A stretch of 64,000 bases of DNA from an uncultured Dysosmobacter sp. (GTDB taxonomy: Bacteria > Bacillota > Clostridia > Oscillospirales > Oscillospiraceae). Positions within the stretch are counted from its first letter, which is position 1, and each line of letters begins with the position of its first letter. The stretch is taken from positions 1 to 64,000 of the forward strand of contig NZ_CANRMB010000006.1 in the NCBI RefSeq assembly GCF_947631635.1, written 5' to 3'. The notes below the pieces were generated by a model, which did not search any database, was not told the origin of the DNA, and saw only the letters and a list, made by a program, of their open reading frames with translations. A program made the position numbers and the translations under genes. Of the stretch, positions 34,261-43,010 are shown in pieces.

Positions 34261-34938
34261 TCACTTCACCACCCACGCATAGCCGATGCCGTACACCGTT
34301 TTCAGATATTGGGGCCGGGAGGGGGTGTCCTCCAGCTTGTCCCGCAGGCGCTTGACCGTCACGGACAGGGCGTTTTCATCCACATACTCCGCTCCGTCGG
34401 ACCAGACCCAGTCCAGAAGCTGCTCCCGGGAGAGGGTGCGCCCCCGGTTTTCCACCAGCATCCGCAGAAGCTTCTGCTCCGTCTTGCTCAATTCCACAGG
34501 CTGCCCGTCCCTGCGGAATTCCATCCGCTGAAAGTCAAAGGAGAACCCGTCGATCTCCACAGCCGTTGCCGGGGCCGGGGCGGCCCGGCGGAGCTGGGCG
34601 TTCACCCGGGCCCGCAGCACCGCCAGGGAAAAGGGCTTGGTGATGTAGTCGTCGGCGCCGGATTCCAGGCCCACCACGATATCCGTCTCCATGTCGTTGG
34701 CGGTGAGCAGGATAACGGGCACGGCGCTGGACTGCCGGACCTCCCGCAGCAGGTCCAGCCCGCTGCCGTCCGGCAGGTTGACGTCCAGGATCAAAAGGTC
34801 AAAGGGCTTTTCCGCCAGAAGCCTCCGCCCTTCGGCCAGGGTGCGGCAGAGGGCGATCTCCGCCTGAGGGCTTTGCAGAGCCAACCGGATGCCCTGGCCC
34901 AGGGCGTTGTCGTCTTCGAGAATCAGCAATTGCTGCAT
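34261..34938 (-). CDS. OmpR/PhoB-family response regulator
   Basis: A 225-residue regulator. The receiver domain has the acidic pair in LLILEDD, the phospho-Asp in LLILDVNLPDGSG and the Lys in ADDYITKPFS. The C-terminal winged helix contains LSKTEQKLLRML and DENALSVTVKRLRDKLE with TVYGIGYAW. The ATG at 34938 was chosen because GGAGGTCC lies just upstream; the frame extends far upstream only through the neighbouring kinase gene in another frame. It is VanR/BceR-like and likely controls the ABC genes downstream. Confidence 0.9.
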   Translation of the reverse strand: MQQLLILEDDNALGQGIRLALQSPQAEIALCRTLAEGRRLLAEKPFDLLILDVNLPDGSGLDLLREVRQSSAVPVILLTANDMETDIVVGLESGADDYITKPFSLAVLRARVNAQLRRAAPAPATAVEIDGFSFDFQRMEFRRDGQPVELSKTEQKLLRMLVENRGRTLSREQLLDWVWSDGAEYVDENALSVTVKRLRDKLEDTPSRPQYLKTVYGIGYAWVVK

Positions 34939-34951
34939 AGGGACCTCCTTT

Positions 34952-36238
34952 TCAACTGCGCTGAAGATATAGAGGGAAGCATACGACCAGTTCAAACCGC
35001 CCCTCTTTGACCTGCGTGTCCAGAGAGCCGCCGTACCGCCGGGCAATCTCCCGCATACCGGCGATGCCGAAGCCGTGGGCGGCCCGGTCCGCCTTGGTGG
35101 TGGAGAGGTCCGGATGGACCTCTCCGCAGACGGCGTTTTCCACCCGCAGCATAAAAAGACCCTTTTCCGCCCGGCACCGGACGGTGACGCGCTTATCCGA
35201 CCCCTGCCGGGCGGCCTCCATGGCGTTGTCCAGCGCATTGCCCAAAAGGGCGCACAGGTCCGTGTCCGCGATGGGCAGCGCCTGGGGCAGGGAGACGGCA
35301 AAGTCGCCCTCCAGACCGTCCCGGGCCATCTCCTCCGCTTTCGAGGCCAGCACCACATTGGCGGTCTCGTTTTCGCAGAGCCGCTTGGTCCCCCGCAGGG
35401 CGGGAGAACCGGCGATCTGATCCAGATAGTCCAGGGCCTTTGCGTGCTCGCCTGTTTCCAGCAGGCCCCGGACCGCCGTCAGGTGGTTCCGCAGGTCGTG
35501 GCGGATCTGGCGGACCTGCCGCTCCTCCCGCCGGAGGCCCTGGTAATAGACCTCCCGTAGGTTGGCCATGCGGCTGGCCTGCTCCAGCCGCTCGTGGTCC
35601 GCCAGGACCGTGATGGCGAACAGCAGCACCAGAGAGGTCAGGAACACAAAGGGCAGCACCGCCAGCCCCAGGTTCATGGACAGGCTGTAAACAGAGAAGG
35701 AGTCATATCTGTCGTAGGTCAGCAGCACCACTGACACCAGGGCGCACAGGGGCATGGCGGCCAGACCCAGCACCAGCTTCCACAGCCGCCGGGGCAGGGT
35801 GACGGTCTCCCCCGGCAGACGGCGGCGGAGGACCAGCCACAGCGCGGCGAAAACAGCGGGCCGGGCCAGCCGGGTGAGGAGGTCGTAACCGTGGAAAAAC
35901 TGCAGATAGGTGTCCAAAATCGCGCAGACCGACATCTCCAGGCAGAAGAAAATGGAGCACACCGCCAGCCGGCCCACCCAGTCTCCCTGGGTGCAGAGCA
36001 GGAACAGGAGAAAATAGACGGGCAGGGTATACAGCAGATTGGGGTCGCCGACCCAGATGACCATGCCGGAGGAAACGCCCAGCGCGGCGGTCAGCAGGAA
36101 CCGCCGCCCCCGCTTGGCCCGGAGCCGGACAAAGGTCCCGCAGAGCCGGCACAGGCAGAAGCCGCTGACGGCCAGCGGCAGGAGCCAGCCCCAGCTCCGG
36201 ATCATAAGGATGCAAAATTCCACAAGGTTTTTCAGCAC
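34952..36238 (-). CDS. AgrC-like sensor histidine kinase (GHKL)
   Basis: A 428-residue kinase. About six hydrophobic segments fill residues 10-215, with no large extracellular domain. The cytoplasmic part has a phospho-acceptor His in IRHDLRNHLTAVRGLL, the N-box GNALDNAMEAA and the G-region HGFGIAGMREIARRYGG, all typical of AgrC/LytS-type GHKL kinases. Kinases of this type often sense peptide pheromones or membrane signals. Its start lies 3 bp after the stop of the LytTR regulator, so the two form one system. No AgrB/AgrD-like genes are visible nearby. Confidence 0.85.
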   Translation of the reverse strand: MLKNLVEFCILMIRSWGWLLPLAVSGFCLCRLCGTFVRLRAKRGRRFLLTAALGVSSGMVIWVGDPNLLYTLPVYFLLFLLCTQGDWVGRLAVCSIFFCLEMSVCAILDTYLQFFHGYDLLTRLARPAVFAALWLVLRRRLPGETVTLPRRLWKLVLGLAAMPLCALVSVVLLTYDRYDSFSVYSLSMNLGLAVLPFVFLTSLVLLFAITVLADHERLEQASRMANLREVYYQGLRREERQVRQIRHDLRNHLTAVRGLLETGEHAKALDYLDQIAGSPALRGTKRLCENETANVVLASKAEEMARDGLEGDFAVSLPQALPIADTDLCALLGNALDNAMEAARQGSDKRVTVRCRAEKGLFMLRVENAVCGEVHPDLSTTKADRAAHGFGIAGMREIARRYGGSLDTQVKEGRFELVVCFPLYLQRS

Positions 36239-36241
36239 TTC

Positions 36242-36952
36242 TCATCCCTCCAGCATGGCCCGGGTCAGGGCCACCAGCGCCGTCTGCTGAAAGGCCCGGC
36301 TGACAGGCAGGGACGTCCCGCCCAGGCAGACCTCACTGCCCTCCACCCGGTCCACGGCCCCGGCCCGGACCAGATACCGCTGGTGGATGCGGACGAAGCC
36401 GGACCCCGTATCCCGCTCCACCTCGTCCAGCTTGCCGTAAAACGTGTAGTCCCGGCCCGCCGTGACACAGGTGACCTGGCGGCGGTCCGAGTAGAAATAC
36501 AGGATGTTCCGCTTGGGGATGCGGTAGGTGGTGTCCCCGCTGCGGCAGATAAAGGCCTTGTCCCCCTCCCGGCACAGAGCCGCCGCGCAGCGGTCCAGCA
36601 CCTCCGAAAGCTGCTCCGCCTTGGGCGGCTTCAGGAGATACCCCAGCGCCCCCACGGAGTATCCGTCGAACACATGGTCGGCGTAGCCGGTGACAAACAC
36701 CAGCTGCAGGCCCTCGTCCGCGGCCCGGAGGCGGCGGGCGGTCTCCATGCCGTCCAGCTCCCCCATCTCCATATCCAAAAACACCAGGTCCAGCTCCCCG
36801 GCGTGGCTCTCCAGCCAGCGGAGCAGCCCCTCGCCGGAGGAAAATTCAAAAAACCGGCCCTCCACACGGCGGCGGTCCAGCGCCCGTTCCAGGGCGGCCC
36901 GGAGGGCCATCCGGGCGTCATATACATCGTCGCAGATGCCGATGCGCAGCAT
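36242..36952 (-). CDS. LytTR-family response regulator (AgrA/VirR-like)
   Basis: A 236-residue regulator starting MLRIGICDDVYDARMAL. The receiver has the phospho-Asp in LVFLDMEMGELDGME and the Lys in GYLLKPPK. The C-terminal LytTR domain (~residues 140-236) contains RIPKRNILYFYSDRRQV and the YGKLDEVER...FVRIHQRYLV signature. The ATG at 36952 follows AAGGAAG with good spacing; 14 codons upstream in frame lack a ribosome site. LytTR proteins bind paired direct repeats, and a 25-nt direct repeat lies at 37181 and 37232 in the divergent promoter region. Confidence 0.88.
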   Translation of the reverse strand: MLRIGICDDVYDARMALRAALERALDRRRVEGRFFEFSSGEGLLRWLESHAGELDLVFLDMEMGELDGMETARRLRAADEGLQLVFVTGYADHVFDGYSVGALGYLLKPPKAEQLSEVLDRCAAALCREGDKAFICRSGDTTYRIPKRNILYFYSDRRQVTCVTAGRDYTFYGKLDEVERDTGSGFVRIHQRYLVRAGAVDRVEGSEVCLGGTSLPVSRAFQQTALVALTRAMLEG

Positions 36953-37180
36953 CTCATCACTTCCTTTGCAGGTCCTATTGTGCCGTCCATTCATTTAAAA
37001 AACACATGGGATTTTTCAGGCGGACGCTGTCCGCTGTGCGAAAAGCGCACAGGGACTGCCCATGAAATGCAAATCAAGGCCGCGGCCCGTCACAGCGCGC
37101 TTGTGCTGTGACACTTGAAAAGGGAATGGATCACATTTTCAGTGATTTGATTATACCATACGCAGGTCCGGCCTCCAAAC

Positions 37181-37256
37181 CAAACTTGACATCAGACCTG
37201 CTGAATTTTACATCAAAAGCGCATGCCCTGTCAAACTTGACACCAGACCTGCCGAA
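37181..37256. repeat. Direct repeat pair in the divergent LytTR/BceA promoter region
   Basis: Two 25-nt copies at 37181-37205 and 37232-37256 differ at two positions and are 51 bp apart start to start. Each holds AAACTTGACA followed by CAGACCTGC. The TTGACA could act as -35 boxes toward the ABC genes (weak TACATC at 37209), or the pair could be regulator sites. The rest of 36953-37437 has a hairpin at 37088-37112 and a GC-rich attenuator-like stem at 37260-37282. Confidence 0.65.
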
Positions 37257-37437
37257 AATGACGGCCCCGTTTGCGGGGGCTGTCATTTGGCGTTACGCTG
37301 GGATCAGCAAGGAGGGAACACGCCGTGACCGGTCAACTGACCGTTCCCCACATTCGGGGGATCCTGCGTCCCCTCCCATCCGGCGCTGACCGCGCTGCTG
37401 CAATGCATGCTGTGAACAGGAAAAGGAGAGATCTGCC

Positions 37438-38181
37438 ATGCTGACTGTACAAGACCTGCACAAATCCTATCAGGTGGGAAAGACCACCTATGAAGTGCTG
37501 AAGGGCGTGTCCCTGACCGTGGAAAAGGGGGAGTTCGTGGCCGTGATGGGCCCCTCCGGCTCCGGCAAGACCACGCTGCTCAACTGCATCTCGTGCTACA
37601 TCCCCGCCGACTCCGGCAGTATCCGGCTGGGGGACACAGAGTTGGCCCGGCTGGACGAGGAGGCCCTGGCAAAGGTCCGCAACCGGAAGCTGGGCTTCGT
37701 GTTTCAAGACTTTTTGCTGCTGGACGGCCTGACGGTGCGGCAGAACATCCTGCTGCCCGCCATCATCGGCGGCGCGGTGTCCGGCATGGTGGAGAACCGG
37801 GCGGACCAGCTGTGCGAGGTGTTCGGCATCTCCGCCATCCGGGACAAGTACCCGGCGGAGATCTCCGGCGGCGAGAAGCAGCGCACCGCCGTGGCCCGGG
37901 CCCTCATCAACCATCCCCTGCTGATCCTGGCCGACGAGCCCACCGGGAACCTGGACAGCAGGTCCAGCCGGGCGGTGATCCGCTCCTTTGAACAGGCCAA
38001 GTCCGCCCTGGAGGCCACCATCTTCATGGTGACCCACGACTCCTTCGCGGCCTCCTTCTGCGACCGGGTGGTCATTCTCCGGGACGGCGTGGTTTGGCGG
38101 ACGCTGGAAAAGGGCGCCGCCCAGCGGTCCGCCTTCCAGGACCAGCTGCTGGACGCCATCCGGGAGATGGGGAAGGAGTGA
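37438..38181 (+). CDS. ABC transporter ATPase (BceA-like)
   Basis: A 247-residue ATPase. Walker A is GPSGSGKTT, the Q-loop FVFQDFLLLDGLTVRQNI, the signature ISGGEKQRTAVARAL, Walker B LLILADEPT and the switch MVTHDSFAA. The LDGLTVRQN segment is typical of BceA/VraD-type ATPases of peptide-antibiotic detoxification modules. AAAGGAGAG precedes the ATG. It is followed by its permease with only 5 bp between them, and it is divergent from the two kinase/regulator pairs. Confidence 0.9.
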   Translation: MLTVQDLHKSYQVGKTTYEVLKGVSLTVEKGEFVAVMGPSGSGKTTLLNCISCYIPADSGSIRLGDTELARLDEEALAKVRNRKLGFVFQDFLLLDGLTVRQNILLPAIIGGAVSGMVENRADQLCEVFGISAIRDKYPAEISGGEKQRTAVARALINHPLLILADEPTGNLDSRSSRAVIRSFEQAKSALEATIFMVTHDSFAASFCDRVVILRDGVVWRTLEKGAAQRSAFQDQLLDAIREMGKE

Positions 38182-38186
38182 GCGCC

Positions 38187-40307
38187 ATGAAAAGCTTCCA
38201 TCAGGTCTATGCGGCTCTGCGCCGCCGGAACCGCAAGCAGTATGCCCTGCTGGCCGGATGCTGCTTCTTCTCCGTGCTGCTCATCACCGCCTACGCCTCC
38301 ATGATGCGGGCTCCCACCATCCTGTCGGTCCTGCCGGAGGGCGGCGACTCCCGGAAGCAGGTGATGATGGTGTTCGTGCTGGCGGTCATCGGCTGCGGCG
38401 TGTTCACCACCTATGCCTCCAGTCTCTTTTTCCGGCAGAAGTCCCGGGAGACCGGCGTGTTTCTGGCTCTGGGAGCCGCCCGGCGCCAGCTGAAGCGGGA
38501 GCTGACAAAGGAGCTGGCCCTGCTGTCCTTCGGCTCCTGCGCCGCCGGGGCGGTGCTGGGCGCGCCGCTGGCCTGGGCGGTGTGGCAAATATTCCGGGCT
38601 TTTGTGGTAGACACCCAGGAGATGGCCCTGGCGTTTTCTGCACAGGCCTACCTGCTGGCCCTGGCATTCTCCGCCTTCGTCATCGGGATGCTGTTCTTTT
38701 TGGGCGGGCGGTCCATCCGCCGCACCAATATTATCGACATCGTGCAGGAGTCCCATAAGTCCGAGCCCATCCGGGCCGTGCCCCGGTGGTACGGCCCCGT
38801 GGGCATCGCCCTGCTGGCGGCGGGAGGCTTTCTGGGGTACAGCGCGCCCAGCTGGTTCATTTTGGGCCTTCACTGGTATCCCCCGGAGGGGCTAACCGCC
38901 ATTTTCTATCTGCCCGCTCTGGTCGGGCTGTATATGATCCTGCTTCACACGGTGGTCAACGGCTGGAGCGGGAAAAAGCACGCCTACAAGGACCTGATCT
39001 CCACCAGCATGATGAAATTCCAGGGGCGGCAGACGGTGCGGAACATGCTGGTGATGACTCTGCTGATCGCCGGGGCCTATTTTGCCAGCTTCTATACCCC
39101 CATGCTGGGCACCGGGGCCATGATGGGCTATGACGCCCGGACCGTGGACTATGAGTACCACTGCCGGGCCGACCAGGACATCCCCGGCGAGGACGAGGTG
39201 CGGGCGTTGGCGGAGGACTACGGCGTGACCATCACCTCCTGGGCGGAGGCCCCCATGCTCCGGCTGGGCGTGGATGGCTGGGAGCACGTGGAGGAGGATG
39301 GCCCCATGGGCGTCACCTGGCATGAGGAATACCGGGAGCTGATGCAGTCCGACCTGTTCCTGTCCGAGTCCGGGTACAACGCCCTCACCGGCGAGTCCCT
39401 GGACCTGGCCCCCGGCACGGTGGCGGGCATTTTCGACTCCACCGGCGACGGACAGGGCCGCTTCGGAGGCCATGCGGAGATCCTCACCAACACCGCCAAC
39501 GGCAAGACCCTGTCCGTCACCCCCACAGAGGGCCTGCGGAACGACATTCTCTTTGGCCGCTACGTCATGGACGACGGGGACTACGCCGCCATGGCGGAGG
39601 GCCTGCCCCCAGACTGGCGGGAGAGCACCGTCTGCTTCGATGTGGAGGACTGTGAGGAGACCTATGACTTCGCCAAGGCGCTGTTCTATGAGATCGTGGA
39701 CCGCTCCGGCCCCGAGGTGGAGCAGTACGACAGCTGGGACCCGGTGATCCGGGCGCGGGAGATCCGGGAGGAGGGCAGTTACTTCCTGGACCGGGAGCAT
39801 CTGACTGAGCACGGGTTTGAGATCATTGACTACGAGCAGCGGGACAGCTCCAACTTCCGAATGCGCTGGCAGTATATGCCCCAGTTCCGGGTGCTGGACA
39901 AGGCGGACTTCGTCAAGACCACGGCGGTATTTTTGACGCTGTTCATCTTCATCGCCATCGTCTGCTTCGCGGCGGTGGTCGTCATCGCCTTCACCCGGTG
40001 CATGACCATCGCCCTGACCAACCGGCGGGTCTATGACGACCTGCGGCACCTGGGCGCGCCCGGCGAGTATCTGCGGCGCTCCGTCCGCAGTCAGGTGAAG
40101 CGGGTGTTCCTGGTGCCCGCCGTAACGGGCACGACCCTGATCTACGCCTTCTACGCCATGATCATGTACTTCAACGACAACCGGCTCACGGAGACGGAGA
40201 TCGCCGGGATGCTTGTCTGCCTGGGCGTCATCGCCGCCGCGTCCGCCCTACTGTACGGCGTGTACCGCCTGACGCTGAAAAAAGTGTGCGGGGCCCTGGC
40301 GGTATAG
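38187..40307 (+). CDS. BceB-like FtsX-family ABC permease
   Basis: A 706-residue permease. The first two TM segments at ~22-80 flank a cytoplasmic loop, more TM segments lie to ~300, a large extracytoplasmic domain spans ~310-570, and three C-terminal FtsX helices follow. This single long ectodomain in the middle of ten TM segments is the BceB/VraE signature. Such permeases both remove bacitracin- or lantibiotic-like compounds and signal to a kinase lacking an input domain, matching the kinase at 33339. The ATG at 38187 has GGAAGGAG upstream; a longer frame overlaps bceA. Confidence 0.85.
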   Translation: MKSFHQVYAALRRRNRKQYALLAGCCFFSVLLITAYASMMRAPTILSVLPEGGDSRKQVMMVFVLAVIGCGVFTTYASSLFFRQKSRETGVFLALGAARRQLKRELTKELALLSFGSCAAGAVLGAPLAWAVWQIFRAFVVDTQEMALAFSAQAYLLALAFSAFVIGMLFFLGGRSIRRTNIIDIVQESHKSEPIRAVPRWYGPVGIALLAAGGFLGYSAPSWFILGLHWYPPEGLTAIFYLPALVGLYMILLHTVVNGWSGKKHAYKDLISTSMMKFQGRQTVRNMLVMTLLIAGAYFASFYTPMLGTGAMMGYDARTVDYEYHCRADQDIPGEDEVRALAEDYGVTITSWAEAPMLRLGVDGWEHVEEDGPMGVTWHEEYRELMQSDLFLSESGYNALTGESLDLAPGTVAGIFDSTGDGQGRFGGHAEILTNTANGKTLSVTPTEGLRNDILFGRYVMDDGDYAAMAEGLPPDWRESTVCFDVEDCEETYDFAKALFYEIVDRSGPEVEQYDSWDPVIRAREIREEGSYFLDREHLTEHGFEIIDYEQRDSSNFRMRWQYMPQFRVLDKADFVKTTAVFLTLFIFIAIVCFAAVVVIAFTRCMTIALTNRRVYDDLRHLGAPGEYLRRSVRSQVKRVFLVPAVTGTTLIYAFYAMIMYFNDNRLTETEIAGMLVCLGVIAAASALLYGVYRLTLKKVCGALAV

Positions 40308-40443
40308 AGGACCGGGAACAGACGGCGCGCATGGAGCGCTTGCGTTTTGCCGCGCTTCGCGGTAAGATAAGACCGACCCGCATACGCAGCGGAAAACGTC
40401 TGTGACAGGGAGGAGCGCCGGACGCCGGTCCGGCGGACTGGAT

Positions 40444-41217
40444 ATGAAAGAGAAGCTTCAAGATGGAAAGGTCCTGATGGGGACCATGGTCATGGCCTTC
40501 GACAGCCCGGATATCATGCGCATGATCGCAAACGCGGGGCTGGACTGGGCGTTCCTTGACACGGAGTCCGCCGATCCCGACCCGGCCAGGCTGGGAACGA
40601 TGCTGGGATATGCCCAGATGGCGGGGCTTCCGGCGGTGGTGCGCATTCCGGAGATCTGCAAGACAGAGGTGGGGCGCGTGCTGGACCTGGGCGCGGCGGG
40701 GATCATCTGCCCGGACGTCCGCTCCGCGGCGGAGGCCCGTGAGCTGGTCCGCCTCGCCCGATATTACCCGGAGGGCGAGCGGGGCGTGGCACTGGACCGC
40801 CCCCACACCCGATACAGCGTCTCCGGCGCTGCGGATAAGATGCGGTACATGGAGGCGGCCAACCGGAAGCTCATGCTGGTCTGCCAGATCGAATCCCTGC
40901 CGGGCCTGGAGAATCTGGACGAGATCGCGGCGGTCCCCGGCATCGACGGCCTTTTGATCGGCCCCAACGACCTGACCCAGGCCATGGGGATCTTTGGACA
41001 GACGGAGCACCCGGATTTCCTGGCGGCGGTCCGCCGGATCATCCGGGCGGCGGAGACCCACGGCAAGTATGTGGGCATGAGCTGCGGAAGCGCCGCCGCC
41101 TGCGTGCCCTGGGCGGAGATGGGCGTCCGTTTCTTCCAGGTGGGGACGGATGTGGCCCTGTATACCGGGGCGCTGCGGGCCATGCGCCGACAGTGGCAGG
41201 AGCGCTTTGATGTCTGA
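40444..41217 (+). CDS. HpcH/HpaI-family class II pyruvate aldolase
   Basis: A 257-residue TIM-barrel aldolase. The landmarks are LDWAFLDTESADPDP with the metal/base acidic residues, GAAGIICPDVRSAAEARELV, CQIESLPGLENLDEIAAVPGIDGLLIGPNDLTQAMG with metal-binding Glu and Asp, and a C-terminal helix. Family members reversibly cleave 4-hydroxy-2-oxoacids to pyruvate plus an aldehyde. AGGAG lies ~30 nt upstream, so the start is less certain. It is monocistronic, ending at a strong bidirectional terminator. The substrate is unknown. Confidence 0.82.
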   Translation: MKEKLQDGKVLMGTMVMAFDSPDIMRMIANAGLDWAFLDTESADPDPARLGTMLGYAQMAGLPAVVRIPEICKTEVGRVLDLGAAGIICPDVRSAAEARELVRLARYYPEGERGVALDRPHTRYSVSGAADKMRYMEAANRKLMLVCQIESLPGLENLDEIAAVPGIDGLLIGPNDLTQAMGIFGQTEHPDFLAAVRRIIRAAETHGKYVGMSCGSAAACVPWAEMGVRFFQVGTDVALYTGALRAMRRQWQERFDV

Positions 41218-41282
41218 TGTACCCTGGGCGCGCCCCGCAAACTTGCTGCCGCCTGGGCGGAGACACCATATTTGACACATGG

Positions 41283-41316
41283 AAAATGCCACAGGACGGT
41301 TGTCCTGTGGCATTTT
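41283..41316. terminator. Bidirectional terminator
   Basis: A 15-bp perfect stem (41283-41297 with 41302-41316, loop GGTT) is flanked by AAAA and TTTT, placed between two convergent genes. Confidence 0.85.
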
Positions 41317-41325
41317 ATAGGTCAG

Positions 41326-41637
41326 TCAGGTGGATCGCTCCCACTTGGACATGGCGTCCAGGATCTGCCGGTAGTGTTCGATGATATAGCCGTAATTCTC
41401 CCGCTGATGGGGAATGAGGCAGCGGCTGCAATCCTTATAGCCGTTTTCCAGATAGGTGAAATTGCCGCCGCACTCCCGGCCCAGCATATACAGGGGGCAG
41501 TAGCAGAACAGGCAGTTGAACTCCGTGCCCTCCGGCACCTGGTGGCAGGGGAAGTACTCGCAGGCGGTATTGGAGAAGAAGGAGTATCCCTTTCCATACC
41601 AGCCGGGCCGGTCCTTCCGCTTGGCTTCATCACACAT
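41326..41637 (-). CDS. Cysteine-rich small-domain protein (cobalamin-associated type)
   Basis: A 103-residue protein with eight or more Cys: NTACEYFPCH, FNCLFCYCPLY, GRECGGN and YKDCSRCLIPH. This matches the small Cys-rich metal-binding domain (PF04071-like) often found beside cobalamin genes. The ATG lies inside the end of the LysR gene (8-bp overlap), so the two are coupled. Its position beside CobT and a B12-dependent mutase supports a role in corrinoid lower-ligand or metal handling; the precise function is not known. It probably binds zinc or an Fe-S cluster. Confidence 0.75.
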   Translation of the reverse strand: MCDEAKRKDRPGWYGKGYSFFSNTACEYFPCHQVPEGTEFNCLFCYCPLYMLGRECGGNFTYLENGYKDCSRCLIPHQRENYGYIIEHYRQILDAMSKWERST

Positions 41638-42559
41638 GGGGGGCCTCCTTTTCCGCCTTGCCGTCCTCGCCTTTGGAGATCAGCGCCAAAAATTCCTTTG
41701 CTGACGGGGACAGCTCCGTGTCCCGGTTCCAGACGACATAGATCCTGGATGGAATGATGGGATCGATGATGTCCTTCCGCACCAGGTGGGGGTCCGTGTT
41801 CAAAAGCGAGGAGGAATAGGGCAGGACTGCAATGCCGATGCCGGCCTTCGCCCAGCTCAAAAGGGACATCACATCGTTGTTTTTGCAGATGATATTGGGA
41901 ATAAAATCGCAGGATTTGCAGTATTTGGTGAACATGGAGATATACCGGCGGTGCAGCAGCAGCGGGAAGTCCCGCAGCTCCGAGAGGGGGATGGTGTCGC
42001 CCTCAAAGCTGGCGTAGAAGCCGGGGTCCGCCAGGGCGACAAAGCAGTCGGAATCGTGGGAGCCCAGGGCCTCGTCGTGGATCTGCCGGTAGTTGTAGCG
42101 GGTCTTTGCAAAGGGCTCCCGGACGATGCCCAGGTCGATTTTATGCTCGTCCAGGGAGAAGAGAATATCCGTGGTGCTGGCCTCCGAGACCTGGATATCG
42201 ACGTTGGGGTTGGAGCACTTGTAGGAGTAGATCCAGGAGGGGATCAGCCGGTTGGAGACCGAGTTGACCGTGCCTACCCGGATCTCGACCCTGGGGGAGA
42301 CGGTCTTGCTGCGGACCTCGTTGATTGTCATGTTGATGAGTTCAAAGATCTCCTGGGCGCGCTGTTCCAAAAGCCGCCCGGACTGGGTGATGGTCAAGCC
42401 CTTTCTGGTGCGCTCAAAGAGCGGAACGCCGAATTCATCCTCCAGGGCTTTCAGCTGAAGGCTTAAGGGGGGCTGGGAAACATGCAGGATCTCTGCGGCC
42501 TGTGTGATGCTTTCCGTCTCCGCGATGGCCAAAAAGTATTCCAGTTGTTTGAGAGTCAC
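41630..42559 (-). CDS. LysR-family regulator of the nicotinate locus
   Basis: A 309-residue LysR protein. The N-terminal HTH (MTLKQLEYFLAIAETESIT, then QAAEILHVSQPPLSLQLKALE) is followed by the periplasmic-binding-like effector domain (~90-300). It is divergent from cobT and dmdA and shares with them a 16-nt upstream sequence, so it most likely activates the nicotinate genes, possibly in response to nicotinate or a pathway intermediate. It is followed by the cysteine-rich protein gene on the same strand. Confidence 0.85.
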   Translation of the reverse strand: MTLKQLEYFLAIAETESITQAAEILHVSQPPLSLQLKALEDEFGVPLFERTRKGLTITQSGRLLEQRAQEIFELINMTINEVRSKTVSPRVEIRVGTVNSVSNRLIPSWIYSYKCSNPNVDIQVSEASTTDILFSLDEHKIDLGIVREPFAKTRYNYRQIHDEALGSHDSDCFVALADPGFYASFEGDTIPLSELRDFPLLLHRRYISMFTKYCKSCDFIPNIICKNNDVMSLLSWAKAGIGIAVLPYSSSLLNTDPHLVRKDIIDPIIPSRIYVVWNRDTELSPSAKEFLALISKGEDGKAEKEAPHV

Positions 42560-42589
42560 AGGCTGTCACCCCTTTGTATGGCGTTAAGC

Positions 42590-42642
42590 ATTTAAAAAAT
42601 AAAAGAATGTCCACATCCATGAAGATTTTAAGTATTTGGCAA
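42590..42642 (+). promoter_or_regulatory. Candidate LysR operator module 1
   Basis: ATTTAAAAAATA (42590) and AGATTTTAAGTATTTG (42623-42638) followed by GCA lie between lysR and cobT. The same two elements recur with nearly the same spacing at 44298 and 44330 before dmdA. A further ATTTAAAAAATTA lies near 42716. 42643-43010 contains no gene I can support and no recognisable cobalamin riboswitch. Confidence 0.6.
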
Positions 42643-43010
42643 GCGGAACGACTGCCCTTAAATGATAGCACAGGGGACCATGCGGAGTACAAGAAGTAAA
42701 AATGACTGAAATATCGATTTAAAAAATTATCCCTTTTATACATTATAGCACAAAAATCCCCGCGGCTCAATAGAAAAATCATGTCTAAAATTCCGTATTT
42801 TCACCGCGCCGCAGCCGGCGTGTGCGGCATGAGACGGCCGCATGGCATAGCGGGAGGGAGCGGCGCGGGATGCCGCCGCTCTCTTTTCAAAGAGCTGGAA
42901 GCGGACACAGGAGCGGCCTTTCCCCATCAAAGCACAGGGAAAAGCCGGGTGAAAAAACCCAGATAACTGAACAGGTATCCAAAGGACAGACGGCTTGAAA
43001 GGAGGACAGC

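Noticed and set aside
42643-43010. Cobalamin riboswitch before cobT
   Set aside because: I looked for a B12-box-like segment and a long structured leader and could not recognise either.
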